Positions 1 through 7,076 of a DNA stretch of 34,194 nucleotides are shown in pieces. Each line of letters starts with the position of its first letter. The stretch's first letter is position 1. Origin of the DNA: Methanocorpusculum sp. (lineage in GTDB: Archaea; Halobacteriota; Methanomicrobia; Methanomicrobiales; Methanocorpusculaceae); contig DALTWQ010000002.1 in NCBI GenBank assembly GCA_029987025.1, forward strand, positions 1 to 34,194, read 5' to 3'. The notes below the pieces were generated by a model. The model had not been told where the DNA came from, ran no database searches, and saw nothing but the letters and a program-made list of their open reading frames with translations. Made by a program: the position numbers and the translations under genes.

Positions 1-100
1 AGAACCGAAGGTTCGAAGTTAAAGCACGGCTGAAAGACGTGCGTTCGGCATGCGGTCTGTGATAATCTGTCTCCGAGCCCTACGGGCGAGATATAGAATA
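1..100. other. Left-edge segment: small hairpins or the tail of a truncated gene
   Basis: Three short perfect stems lie close together: GAACC/GGTTC at 2-14, GCACG/CGTGC at 24-42 and GCCC/GGGC at 77-87, the last flanked by CTC and GAG at 71-73 and 88-90. They could belong to a structured RNA cut by the window edge. Alternatively, plus frame 3 reads open from base 3 to a TGA at 60-62 with a basic 19-residue tail, so this could be the end of a plus-strand gene with the 71-90 hairpin as its terminator. I could not match it to tRNA, 5S, SRP or RNase P RNA. Confidence 0.25.
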
Positions 101-128
101 TGCACAAATTAAACTAACTTTTCAGTTT

Positions 129-137
129 AAAAAAAAA
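129..137 (-). terminator. T-tract terminator after the EndoQ operon
   Basis: On the minus strand a run of nine T follows the EndoQ stop codon by about 30 bases. Archaeal RNA polymerase commonly terminates at such T-rich tracts without a hairpin. A weak inverted repeat (AAACT/AGTTT, 111-128) lies just beyond it. Confidence 0.5.
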
Positions 138-167
138 GAGGATACGAATAGTCGCAAAAATCCTTCC

Positions 168-1289
168 TTAAAACTCAAACCATCCGTACTGCCCGCCGCC
201 TCCGGGATGCAGCGTTACATCACCCTTGCGCATCGCAATAACCGCGTGTGCTACACCTTCCGACACCTCTGAAAGCTCCGCCTCCGGCACCGTCAGTAAA
301 ACATCAGTCTCGCGCCCGAACCGCTCAATAAACGCATCATAAAGAGCACGCGCCTTCTTTGTCGAAGGCGACGACACATTAAGAACACGGGCGATAACCT
401 CACCGAGCGGAATAATCTTCAGATACGGCGGACGCGGCGTGCGCTTATCTTCAGGCACCGTCGAAATAGATAACGCACGCTCACGCACGCCGAGCTTAAT
501 CCGGCCGCCGCACTCCGGACACTTCCAGTGATTCCTTTCCGCATCCTCATACGAAAACTGCACATAACAGCGGATACACGCCGTACGGTTATACTTACCC
601 TCTTCCGGGAAAAAACCCGCATTCAGCGTAACAGCAGACGCCTGAACCGCGGAAAGAAGAGCCTTCGGGCTTCGCTCCTTCACCGACAGACGGGTAAACT
701 CGCGCCCGAGCTTTTCCGGATGCTGGCTGTGCGCATCCGAATTACTCAAAAACGGAACGTCCTGAAACTCAGGGATACCCGCACCGTACGAAGAATCCGC
801 GGACAAACCAAGCTCGCAGAAATCAAACGGCTCTTCACCGTAACAGTCCGAAGGCTGTCTGTGCGCTGCAAACAGCGACGTCCACGGCGTAAACGCATGA
901 GCAGGGCCTACAAGACCACCTGCCTCATGGACAAGTTTTGCAATCATCTCACCGTCCGTATACAGATGAGGACGGCCGGCTGTTTCCAGATGCGTACAGT
1001 ACGGAGAAAACGCCTTCTGCAAATCCGCGAACTGCTCCAGCGACTCTGCGAGAATCAGATGATGAACGCGGTGCTCATCTTCGACCTCTGCCTCGGGAAT
1101 AACCACAACAGAATCATCGCCGCAAAACTCCTCCCACATCTTCCGCCAGACAGGATGCAGCGCATCGCCTGTTGCAACAGCGTCAATTCCTTTTCTGCGG
1201 CAGCCTTCAACAATCGTCTCCGGCGATAAATCAGGAGATGTCGCCATAGCAAAACGGGAATGAATATGTAAATCAGCGTTGAGTTCCAT
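168..1289 (-). CDS. Endonuclease Q (PHP domain plus zinc finger), deaminated-base DNA repair
   Basis: Likely endonuclease Q, the archaeal enzyme that nicks DNA 5' of uracil, hypoxanthine, xanthine and abasic sites. The N-terminal PHP motif DLHIHSRFA (about residues 6-14) gives the metal-binding catalytic core, and further His/Asp-rich motifs follow (GPAHAFTPW, LSNSDAHS). A four-cysteine finger starts near residue 238 (CIRC, then CPEC), followed by the family's C-terminal region ending in HPGGGGQYG. At 373 residues it is shorter than the Pyrococcus enzyme (about 424 as I recall) because it stops soon after the glycine motif. The start is 2 bases after the stop of the PAC2 gene, so it is the last gene of the 6963-168 operon. 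The family call (TIGR00375 type) is firm; activity is inferred from homologues. Confidence 0.88.
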   Translation of the reverse strand: MELNADLHIHSRFAMATSPDLSPETIVEGCRRKGIDAVATGDALHPVWRKMWEEFCGDDSVVVIPEAEVEDEHRVHHLILAESLEQFADLQKAFSPYCTHLETAGRPHLYTDGEMIAKLVHEAGGLVGPAHAFTPWTSLFAAHRQPSDCYGEEPFDFCELGLSADSSYGAGIPEFQDVPFLSNSDAHSQHPEKLGREFTRLSVKERSPKALLSAVQASAVTLNAGFFPEEGKYNRTACIRCYVQFSYEDAERNHWKCPECGGRIKLGVRERALSISTVPEDKRTPRPPYLKIIPLGEVIARVLNVSSPSTKKARALYDAFIERFGRETDVLLTVPEAELSEVSEGVAHAVIAMRKGDVTLHPGGGGQYGWFEF

Positions 1290-1291
1290 AC

Positions 1292-2047
1292 TTATCCGAT
1301 GTAGCGCAAATCGTCAGCGGCATTCTGCTGCACAGACGACGCAAACGAAGAAAGCTCGGTCTGCATCTCTTCGGCAAGCTTTGCCAAATCCGTTTTATCC
1401 GCAGAAAGACCAGTCAGCTTCTCAAGAACAGCAAGAACCGCCGTAGAACTTACCGGGTCAACCAGATACCCTGATGTCTCTCCGAGAAGTGCCGCGCCTT
1501 CAATACCGCGTGCCGCGCAGAACGTAATAATCAGTCCGGCGGCACCTATTACGCCTCCGACAGGTTCAACACCGTTAATCTGAGCGCCGGCATCGACAAT
1601 CTCCTGCTTCAGTTCAGGCGCAGAAACGCCGGCTAACACACGCGGCTTATCAACAAGACGGCCCATACCGTAACCGCCTAACGTATACACGCGTTTGACA
1701 CCTAACTCTGCAAAAATATCTGCATAGGTTTCTCCTAAAAGATAATGACCTTCAGGGCCTACACTCTGACAGTCGCCGGACAGCAGAATCATTGCAGGGC
1801 AGTTCTTCTTCTTTGAAACATACCAGACCTCATTTCGCGGAAACCGTAAGACACCTTCTTCTGATAGATACATCTGCGGCGGGAAAAGAGTCGAGGTAAT
1901 CTCAGCGATTTTTTTCGCCTTTAAGGTACGCACCAGATGGTCAACAACCAGTTTTCCGACATGCCCTACACCGGGAAGACCGGCTACTGCAAGAGCGCAG
2001 CCCTTAGCCGGTTTATCTTCCGTCCAGTTAATGTTTATCTGATTCAT
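1292..2047 (-). CDS. PAC2-family proteasome assembly chaperone homologue
   Basis: A PAC2/DUF75-type protein, related to eukaryotic proteasome assembly chaperone 2; the archaeal role is not settled. Diagnostic stretches are AVAGLPGVGHVGKLVVDHL near the N-terminus, a LSGDCQ segment, and YTLGGYGMGR in the middle. I chose ATG 2047 over an upstream start at 2128 because the extra 27 residues lie inside nop10 and look unlike the family, and a GGAGA ribosome site precedes 2047. The gene starts 20 bases before nop10 ends, implying translational coupling. It sits between nop10 and endoQ in the long minus-strand operon, the usual archaeal neighbourhood for this family. Confidence 0.85.
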   Translation of the reverse strand: MNQININWTEDKPAKGCALAVAGLPGVGHVGKLVVDHLVRTLKAKKIAEITSTLFPPQMYLSEEGVLRFPRNEVWYVSKKKNCPAMILLSGDCQSVGPEGHYLLGETYADIFAELGVKRVYTLGGYGMGRLVDKPRVLAGVSAPELKQEIVDAGAQINGVEPVGGVIGAAGLIITFCAARGIEGAALLGETSGYLVDPVSSTAVLAVLEKLTGLSADKTDLAKLAEEMQTELSSFASSVQQNAADDLRYIG

Positions 2048-2195
2048 AAATAAGCTGTCTCCGGTATTTTCCGTATGTATCCTGAGGAGAATAACGCGGC
2101 GGATGAACAGATACCGTCGGTTCACCACAGACAGGACAGGTTTCTAAAAGAGTGTAGATATGATCACGTCTGCATTCACGAATGTGACCATGCAT
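2028..2195 (-). CDS. nop10: Nop10, H/ACA ribonucleoprotein subunit
   Basis: A 55-residue Nop10 homologue, the small scaffold subunit of archaeal box H/ACA RNPs that supports Cbf5 pseudouridine synthase on rRNA. The signature is CPVCGEPT followed by HPPRYSPQDTYGKYRR, which is nearly invariant in the family. I used ATG 2195, ten bases after the aIF2-alpha stop and preceded by an AAGGT ribosome site; the longer frame starting at 2267 lies within aIF2-alpha. Oddity: the first zinc knuckle, usually CPKC in archaea, reads CRRDH here, so one cysteine ligand is replaced, possibly by Asp or His. Neighbours are aIF2-alpha upstream and PAC2 overlapping downstream, a classic archaeal arrangement. Confidence 0.92.
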   Translation of the reverse strand: MHGHIRECRRDHIYTLLETCPVCGEPTVSVHPPRYSPQDTYGKYRRQLIYESDKH

Positions 2196-2205
2196 GATAA
2201 TGACC

Positions 2206-2976
2206 TTACTTCTGTTTAATGAGACTTCCCGAGTCTCCCGCACGTTCCATAACACCAATCGCTGCATTTGCTGCCTTGACTAATGCACGGTCAGCCTTCT
2301 TGTAATCGGTAGAAGTTACTTTAATGCGGTAGTTCGGAGCCCCGAGATACTGAAGTTCAATATCTGCGCCGTCAATTTTAGGCTCTGCGCTGCGCAGAGC
2401 ACGGCGGATAATATTTACGCCGTCCGGCTTGGATGATGTCAGAACAAGGGTTGCAGTAACCGTTGCCTTCTGGATTTTGACATTCTCCCCGGCAATTTTA
2501 AGAAGAGCAGACTTTCCTTTCTCGGAAAGAGAAAGCTTTGATGCGGTTTTCTCAGGTTCAAGAACCAGTTCTTCAAAGGCATCATATAATGAAGAGTGCT
2601 TTGCATACAAAGCATCTTCAATCTCCTTTTCGGGAACACCGGATTCTTTTGAAGCAAAACCAATCCACTTGTGTGCCTTCTGCTCGTTCTTCCATTCCTG
2701 GATTTTTTCGCGGCGCTGGTGTTCGTTTACATCTTTGAGTGAAAGGTCGATATGACCGCGGGCAGTATCAACACTTAAGACCTTGCAGACAATCTTCTGT
2801 CCTTCGCGGACGTAGTCGCGGATATATTTAATCCATCCACGGGCAACCTCTGCGATAGGAATCAGGCCTTCGTGCTTGTTATACTCGTCCAGAGTTACGA
2901 ATGCGGCAAAATCCTTTACCTCGTATACACTGCAGACGACTAATTCTCCTTCCTGCGGCCAGTCTCTTTCACTCAT
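2206..2976 (-). CDS. Translation initiation factor aIF2 subunit alpha
   Basis: The alpha subunit of archaeal IF2, which with beta and gamma delivers initiator Met-tRNA to the small ribosomal subunit. It has an N-terminal S1/OB domain (residues about 8-85, with YEVKDFAAFVTLDEYN and GHIDLSLKDVN), a central helical domain, and a C-terminal alpha-beta domain (about 170-256, ending in an NAAIGVMERAG helix). The 256-residue length is near the family norm of about 260. The ATG at 2976 lies 14 bases after the S27e stop. It is part of the rpl44e-rps27e-aIF2alpha-nop10 core found widely in archaea. Confidence 0.95.
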   Translation of the reverse strand: MSERDWPQEGELVVCSVYEVKDFAAFVTLDEYNKHEGLIPIAEVARGWIKYIRDYVREGQKIVCKVLSVDTARGHIDLSLKDVNEHQRREKIQEWKNEQKAHKWIGFASKESGVPEKEIEDALYAKHSSLYDAFEELVLEPEKTASKLSLSEKGKSALLKIAGENVKIQKATVTATLVLTSSKPDGVNIIRRALRSAEPKIDGADIELQYLGAPNYRIKVTSTDYKKADRALVKAANAAIGVMERAGDSGSLIKQK

Positions 2977-2990
2977 TATTATAAACCCGA

Positions 2991-3179
2991 TTATTCGTAG
3001 GTTTCGACGATTTCAGCCTTTAATGCTGCCTTACCGCCGGTCGGTTCAGCTAAAACTTTGCCGCAGGAGGCACACTCTACAACAGAGGTTGCCTTCTCAA
3101 AGATAATCTGTTCGTGGGAACAGTCCGGGCATCTGATTTTTAAGAACTTGCTCCGGTTTTCGCGTGCTGCTTTTACCAT
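2991..3179 (-). CDS. rps27e: Ribosomal protein S27e
   Basis: A 62-residue zinc-ribbon protein of the small ribosomal subunit. Four cysteines in two CxxC pairs (CPDC and CASC, separated by about 14 residues) form the zinc site, and LAEPTGGKA is the usual C-terminal family signature. Its ATG lies 6 bases after the rpl44e stop, so the two are surely cotranscribed. Size and sequence are entirely ordinary for archaea. Confidence 0.95.
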   Translation of the reverse strand: MVKAARENRSKFLKIRCPDCSHEQIIFEKATSVVECASCGKVLAEPTGGKAALKAEIVETYE

Positions 3180-3185
3180 ATTAAA

Positions 3186-3464
3186 TCACTCCGTAAGTTC
3201 GAATTTGCCGGCTCTGAATCCTTCGCGCAGGTGTGCCTTTCCGCACTCTTTGCACCGGTAGCGGACGTTAATCTTTTTGGTCGGCTTGTCTCCTCCCGGA
3301 ACTTTTCCGAACTTACCGCGGTTTCCAAGCTTGCTTCTGCGTGCTTTCTGGCGGTCAATCCAGTGCATACCGGTGGTCTTTCCTTTCTTTACCTTTTCCA
3401 CTTCGTGCTCTGTATGCTTTCTGCAGTAAGGGCAGTAAGTGTTGAACTTAACTGGTTTCTTCAT
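3186..3464 (-). CDS. rpl44e: Ribosomal protein L44e
   Basis: A large-subunit protein of 92 residues, homologous to eukaryotic eL42. It has the zinc pairs CPYC (near residue 11) and CKEC (near residue 73), the basic core KGKTTGMHWIDRQKARR, and a conserved RAGKFEL ending. A good GAGGT ribosome site precedes ATG 3464 by about six bases. A 68-base gap to gins51 holds an inverted repeat (3488-3510) and a TATA-like TTAATATG near 3523-3531. The ribosomal-protein section may therefore have its own internal promoter in addition to readthrough from priS-gins51. Confidence 0.95.
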   Translation of the reverse strand: MKKPVKFNTYCPYCRKHTEHEVEKVKKGKTTGMHWIDRQKARRSKLGNRGKFGKVPGGDKPTKKINVRYRCKECGKAHLREGFRAGKFELTE

Positions 3465-3487
3465 TATTTACCTCTTCAGGATGAAAT

Positions 3488-3510
3488 ACCCGTACGTATG
3501 AAGAACGGGT
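3488..3510 (-). promoter_or_regulatory. Inverted repeat in the rpl44e leader
   Basis: ACCCGT (3488-3493) and ACGGGT (3505-3510) form a 6-bp stem with an 11-base loop, 24 bases before the L44e start and after the gins51 stop. With the TATA-like TTAATATG upstream, it could be a leader hairpin, an operator or an attenuator. No T-run follows it on the minus strand, so a simple terminator is less likely. Confidence 0.35.
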
Positions 3511-3532
3511 GTTTCCTAAGTATCCATATTAA

Positions 3533-4228
3533 TTAGCGAATACGAATACTTAATGCTTTGTTGTCTTTACACAGAATGTCCGCCATAGCTGACGGCAGGG
3601 TTACAACATCTCCTGGCGAAAGAGAGTAAATCCTTCCATTCAAATCCTGGAATTCTGATATTGGTGACCGTATCGCTACAACACGATACGCATCCGGAGC
3701 ATGTTCTGCACGGCACGCATCAGATTCAGACACATCTTCTGAAAATATGTCCTCATCTGCCGGGTTATCCGCAGAAACGGGTGAAGCTGTCGTTTCTGCC
3801 GGCACTTCCGGTGCGGCATATTTGTAAGCAGTAACCTCTATTATTTGCTTCCTATCTAAAAGAGCTTTTCTACACGCCGTACAGGATTCGAAGACTACAT
3901 TATAGAGCGCCCGCTCGCCTTCGACCATCATTCGCAGATTATCGCGGTTGATTTCTTCCCCGTTTGACGCAGCGAGGGCCAAATCAATGATTTTTTTGGT
4001 ACGTGCCGTATAGATGCCGCGCAGATACTCGCGCAGACTCTCACGCTCCTTGATGAGGCTTTGTACACCTTCGGAGAACAAATCCTGGGACGAGGATGCC
4101 TGAACGCGCAGATTTTCAATGTCTGCTGCAATCTCTTCGTAAAGCGTCCCCGGAATCTCACCAAGGGAACCCATGCTCCGCTCATCTAAAAGATAGCCGT
4201 GTAAATCAGAGGTGGTGATTCTGCTCAT
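3533..4228 (-). CDS. GINS complex subunit Gins51 (Gins15 type)
   Basis: A replication factor of the archaeal CMG-like helicase (Cdc45/RecJ, MCM, GINS). It has an N-terminal helical A-domain, a variable acidic linker (about residues 150-180), and a C-terminal B-domain with FQDLNGRIYSLSPGDVVTLP, the order typical of Gins51 rather than Gins23. ATG 4228 overlaps the priS stop as ATGA; the 13 extra residues of an earlier start lie inside priS and are unlike the family. The priS-gins51 pairing is well known in archaea and supports the call even though GINS sequences diverge strongly. Confidence 0.85.
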   Translation of the reverse strand: MSRITTSDLHGYLLDERSMGSLGEIPGTLYEEIAADIENLRVQASSSQDLFSEGVQSLIKERESLREYLRGIYTARTKKIIDLALAASNGEEINRDNLRMMVEGERALYNVVFESCTACRKALLDRKQIIEVTAYKYAAPEVPAETTASPVSADNPADEDIFSEDVSESDACRAEHAPDAYRVVAIRSPISEFQDLNGRIYSLSPGDVVTLPSAMADILCKDNKALSIRIR

Positions 4229-5373
4229 AACTCCACCGCCCCGTACTCGGCGATACCTCTGCAGCATAAAAATACAGCCAGAGCTTCCGGAACCGTATTG
4301 ACGCCCTGTTCAAGAGAGTAGGTGTTTTCAAGCATAGTCATCTTCAGCGGGAATTTACAGGTCACCTGAGTGTTTCTGTCTCCGAACACAACCGCATCAA
4401 CCAGCGGGTCGAACTCGTTTAAGTCGTCGATATCAACCGGAACAACACGCATGCCTGAGCCGCCGTGAAGCGAGCCCGGATAACGGATTAACCGTTTAAC
4501 ATCAGTACTTACCGGCTCATCAGTCTGAGCAGCGTACGATAAGAACTTTTCACGGAACGACGGATTGTTTTCAACACTCAGAAGATTCTTCAGTAATGTA
4601 TTGTCCTTCAGAGAAGAAGGATTTTGCTCTAACGTGTCCCGCAGGTGAGATATATTCTTACAGAACGGCAGAGCATTCTTTTCAGTAAATCCGGAAATGC
4701 CGCAAAGAGTGCTTACCGCCTCGTCCGGAGACTTTGCCGCAATATCGGCAAGTTCTGCATCGGCAGCTGCTGTAAAGCGCAGCTTCCACTTGTTAGTATC
4801 GCCGGCTGTAAACATGGATTCTGCAGATATTCCCGTACCCGAGACATAATTTACCACCTCGCGCCGCTCGTTAGTGCCCCAGTTTCTCACGGACAGAAGC
4901 GGTATGTGGATATGATACCCTCTGCCTCCTGAAAAATTAATCTTCAGATCTTTTCTGGTAAATCCGAGTTCCCCCGTGAGCATGTCGATGAGCTTGAACA
5001 GTTCCTCTTTGACGCGGGAAAGCATCACATCGTATGCCGCGTGCAGAATATGGTCTGCATCGAGGTCAAATATCAGATCTGCGCCGAGCCATTCCTTATC
5101 AGCCATCTGCGGGGCTGACGGCTGCGCATAATACGCAGACGAATAATAGACATGTGCAGGTATCATTGATTTAAGATACATCTGCAGGTCCTCTTCGGTA
5201 TTGAACGCAAGATGCCGGCGCATGGACGGTTTCGGGGTTTCGCTGAAGTAGAGAAAACCCCACTCGCGCTGAGGCATCGATGTCGGCGTATACACAGCCC
5301 CTGCTCCTTTCAGCTCGCCGTTGTAGTACGAGGAAAACCTCTTTTTCAGATACTCGATTGTTGCAGGCTTCAT
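4225..5373 (-). CDS. priS: DNA primase small (catalytic) subunit PriS
   Basis: The archaeo-eukaryotic primase catalytic subunit, which makes primers for replication with PriL. Visible motifs are DLIFDLDADH (metal-binding Asp pair, near residue 100), the SGGRGYHIHI nucleotide-binding motif (near 150), and RYPGSLHGGSGMRV near 300. The 382-residue length fits the family. The start lies 3 bases after the elp3 stop with a GGAG ribosome site inside the elp3 end, and the stop overlaps gins51 as ATGA. No priL is visible in this window. Confidence 0.95.
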   Translation of the reverse strand: MKPATIEYLKKRFSSYYNGELKGAGAVYTPTSMPQREWGFLYFSETPKPSMRRHLAFNTEEDLQMYLKSMIPAHVYYSSAYYAQPSAPQMADKEWLGADLIFDLDADHILHAAYDVMLSRVKEELFKLIDMLTGELGFTRKDLKINFSGGRGYHIHIPLLSVRNWGTNERREVVNYVSGTGISAESMFTAGDTNKWKLRFTAAADAELADIAAKSPDEAVSTLCGISGFTEKNALPFCKNISHLRDTLEQNPSSLKDNTLLKNLLSVENNPSFREKFLSYAAQTDEPVSTDVKRLIRYPGSLHGGSGMRVVPVDIDDLNEFDPLVDAVVFGDRNTQVTCKFPLKMTMLENTYSLEQGVNTVPEALAVFLCCRGIAEYGAVEL

Positions 5374-5376
5374 GAT

Positions 5377-6963
5377 TTAGAGCTCCTTTACCATGTAAGG
5401 TCCTTTTCGTTCGTAGCCCAGGTTCTTATAGTACGGGCGAACACCAATTCCGGCCATTATCGCAACGCGGCTGTATCCGGCCTCAGCCGCGGCCGCTTCA
5501 GCGCGGGACAGCAGATTCTTGCCGTACGACCGGTGCTGCCGCTCGGAACCCGCTGCAGCTTCGCCAAGCGGCACCATGCTTCCGTAGACGTGCAGCTCGC
5601 GCACGAGCGCAGCACCATCGAGTTCCTGTCTGAATATCTGTCCGGGGAACCGCAGACGGACAAAACCTATGAGTGCATCTCCTGCGGCAGCGGATAAGAA
5701 ATGCTCTTTTCCGCCGCAGCAGTCGTACGTGAGAATCTTATCCTCTACCGATGCGTTTGAAGGATGGCGGCCGATTTCACGGCAGCGGATGCAGTGACAC
5801 TCTTTCCCCTGAGCCCTGAGGCGTTCCTGCGCCATCTGCCGGATGTGCCCGTGACGGGAACCGGAGACGATAAGTTTTGCAGGAATATCCCGCTGGATAC
5901 GCTGAAGACGGACGTATTCCGGAAGACGTGATTTCGCATACGCAAGCAGGTCAACTAACTCGTCCTCGTCGTAGGTTGTATATGCGCCGCTCTTCCAGAG
6001 TTCTTCAAGCTCTGCTCCCGGCGTTACCAGCGTCGGATAAATTTTCAGGAAATCCGGACAGAAGCGCTCGTCGGTAAAAAGCGTGTCAAACATTTTCTTA
6101 TCGCGTTCAATACTGCTGCCGTAGAGGTTCGGCATGACATGGAATCCTACTTTAATACCTGCATCACGCAGGAGAGTGTTTGCACATACACTGTCTTCTA
6201 TGGTGTGACCGCGTTTGTTTAAGGTCAGGAGTTCCTCATCGGTATGCTGGAAGCCTAACTCCACTTTGGTAACACCTAACTCAAGCATTCTGTTGATGTG
6301 CTCCTCGCGGCACCAGTCAGGACGGGTCTCAAAGGTTGCTGCAATACAGCGGACCTGTGAGGTCTCATTTTCCGTCATGAGTTCGTCAACGGTTTCTGCT
6401 TTTGAAGGCGTTCCGTAAAACTCATTCATGCCGCGAAGACACTCAGAGATAAACCAGGTCTGATACGCGGGCTCGCGTGCAGTCATGGTTCCGCCCATCA
6501 CAATAAGTTCTGCTTTATCCACATGATGCCCGAGCAGTCTGAACTGCCCGAGACGTGCTGTTACCTGTTTGTACGGGTCGTAGTCATTCTGCCGCGCACG
6601 AAGAGCTGCCGGCTCTTCTCCGGTATAACTCTGCGGCGAATGAAACACATGCTCAGGGCCTCCGGGACAGGGCAGACATTTTCCGTGCGGACAAGGCGAA
6701 GGAGAGGTCATTACCGCAACCGGTGCAACGCCTGATAAGGTACGCGTGGGTTTTACCAGCAGACGCTCACGAAGGTATTCGTACCGGTCAGGACAGCGCT
6801 CTTCAGCGGCTTTCAGTATCGCTGAGTTTTTCGGCATGGCATCCAGCGCATATTTTCTGCAGACTGCAAGTTTACAGTCCTGAACAGAGCGCTGAGGATT
6901 CTGCAGAATACTATCTATGATTTCTGCACATGCCTGAATATCCGTGCTGCCCCCTTCGTCCAT
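5377..6963 (-). CDS. elp3: Elp3, tRNA U34 radical SAM/GNAT enzyme
   Basis: A tRNA uridine-34 carboxymethyl-modifying enzyme. The radical SAM [4Fe-4S] cysteine cluster is in PCPHGKCLPCPGGP (near residue 95), and the N-terminal VCRKYALDAMPKNSAIL segment binds tRNA in homologues. A basic CIRCREIGRHP region comes near residue 390. The C-terminal GNAT acetyltransferase domain (about 410-528) has EAAAAEAGYSRVAIMAGIGVRPYYKNLGYERKGPYM-like features split over its last 70 residues. The 528-residue length fits archaeal Elp3. It is the first gene of the long minus operon, and a TATA box inside a palindrome lies about 30 bases upstream, suggesting a leaderless or nearly leaderless mRNA. Confidence 0.95.
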   Translation of the reverse strand: MDEGGSTDIQACAEIIDSILQNPQRSVQDCKLAVCRKYALDAMPKNSAILKAAEERCPDRYEYLRERLLVKPTRTLSGVAPVAVMTSPSPCPHGKCLPCPGGPEHVFHSPQSYTGEEPAALRARQNDYDPYKQVTARLGQFRLLGHHVDKAELIVMGGTMTAREPAYQTWFISECLRGMNEFYGTPSKAETVDELMTENETSQVRCIAATFETRPDWCREEHINRMLELGVTKVELGFQHTDEELLTLNKRGHTIEDSVCANTLLRDAGIKVGFHVMPNLYGSSIERDKKMFDTLFTDERFCPDFLKIYPTLVTPGAELEELWKSGAYTTYDEDELVDLLAYAKSRLPEYVRLQRIQRDIPAKLIVSGSRHGHIRQMAQERLRAQGKECHCIRCREIGRHPSNASVEDKILTYDCCGGKEHFLSAAAGDALIGFVRLRFPGQIFRQELDGAALVRELHVYGSMVPLGEAAAGSERQHRSYGKNLLSRAEAAAAEAGYSRVAIMAGIGVRPYYKNLGYERKGPYMVKEL

Positions 6964-6987
6964 TATAATATTATATTGGGTTTGTCT

Positions 6988-7002
6988 GCAGATATAATCT
7001 GC
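6988..7002 (-). promoter_or_regulatory. Palindromic TATA element upstream of elp3
   Basis: A perfect inverted repeat, GCAGAT-N3-ATCTGC, encloses an ATTATAT TATA-like core whose centre is about 32 bases before the elp3 ATG. That is the spacing expected when transcription starts at or near the start codon. A repressor on the palindrome would block TBP binding to the promoter of the whole replication/translation operon. The repeat is seen directly; regulation is inferred. Confidence 0.45.
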
Positions 7003-7062
7003 TGATGCGAAGAAGAAAAGTGACTATCAACCGTCTGTATTTCTATAATATAGAACAGTTAG

Positions 7063-7069
7063 AAAAAAA
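7063..7069 (-). terminator. T-tract terminator after the PEGA gene
   Basis: Seven T on the minus strand lie 7 bases after the PEGA-protein stop codon, before the elp3 promoter. There is no clear hairpin in front of it. Confidence 0.4.
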
Positions 7070-7076
7070 GATTTGT

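Noticed and set aside
1..25. tRNA T-arm from GGTTCGAAG at 10-18
   Set aside because: The flanks do not form a T-stem, acceptor stem or CCA-type end; the match is only a short motif.
528..1229. Plus-strand 233-residue open frame inside endoQ
   Set aside because: It is opposite the well-supported EndoQ gene, has an Arg-rich odd composition and no start signals; a shadow frame.
2048..2128. N-terminal extension of the PAC2 protein
   Set aside because: The 27 extra residues overlap nop10 coding sequence and lack family similarity; ATG 2047 has a good ribosome site.
5212..5697. Plus-strand 161-residue open frame spanning priS and elp3
   Set aside because: It crosses two strongly recognised minus-strand genes and shows no family features.
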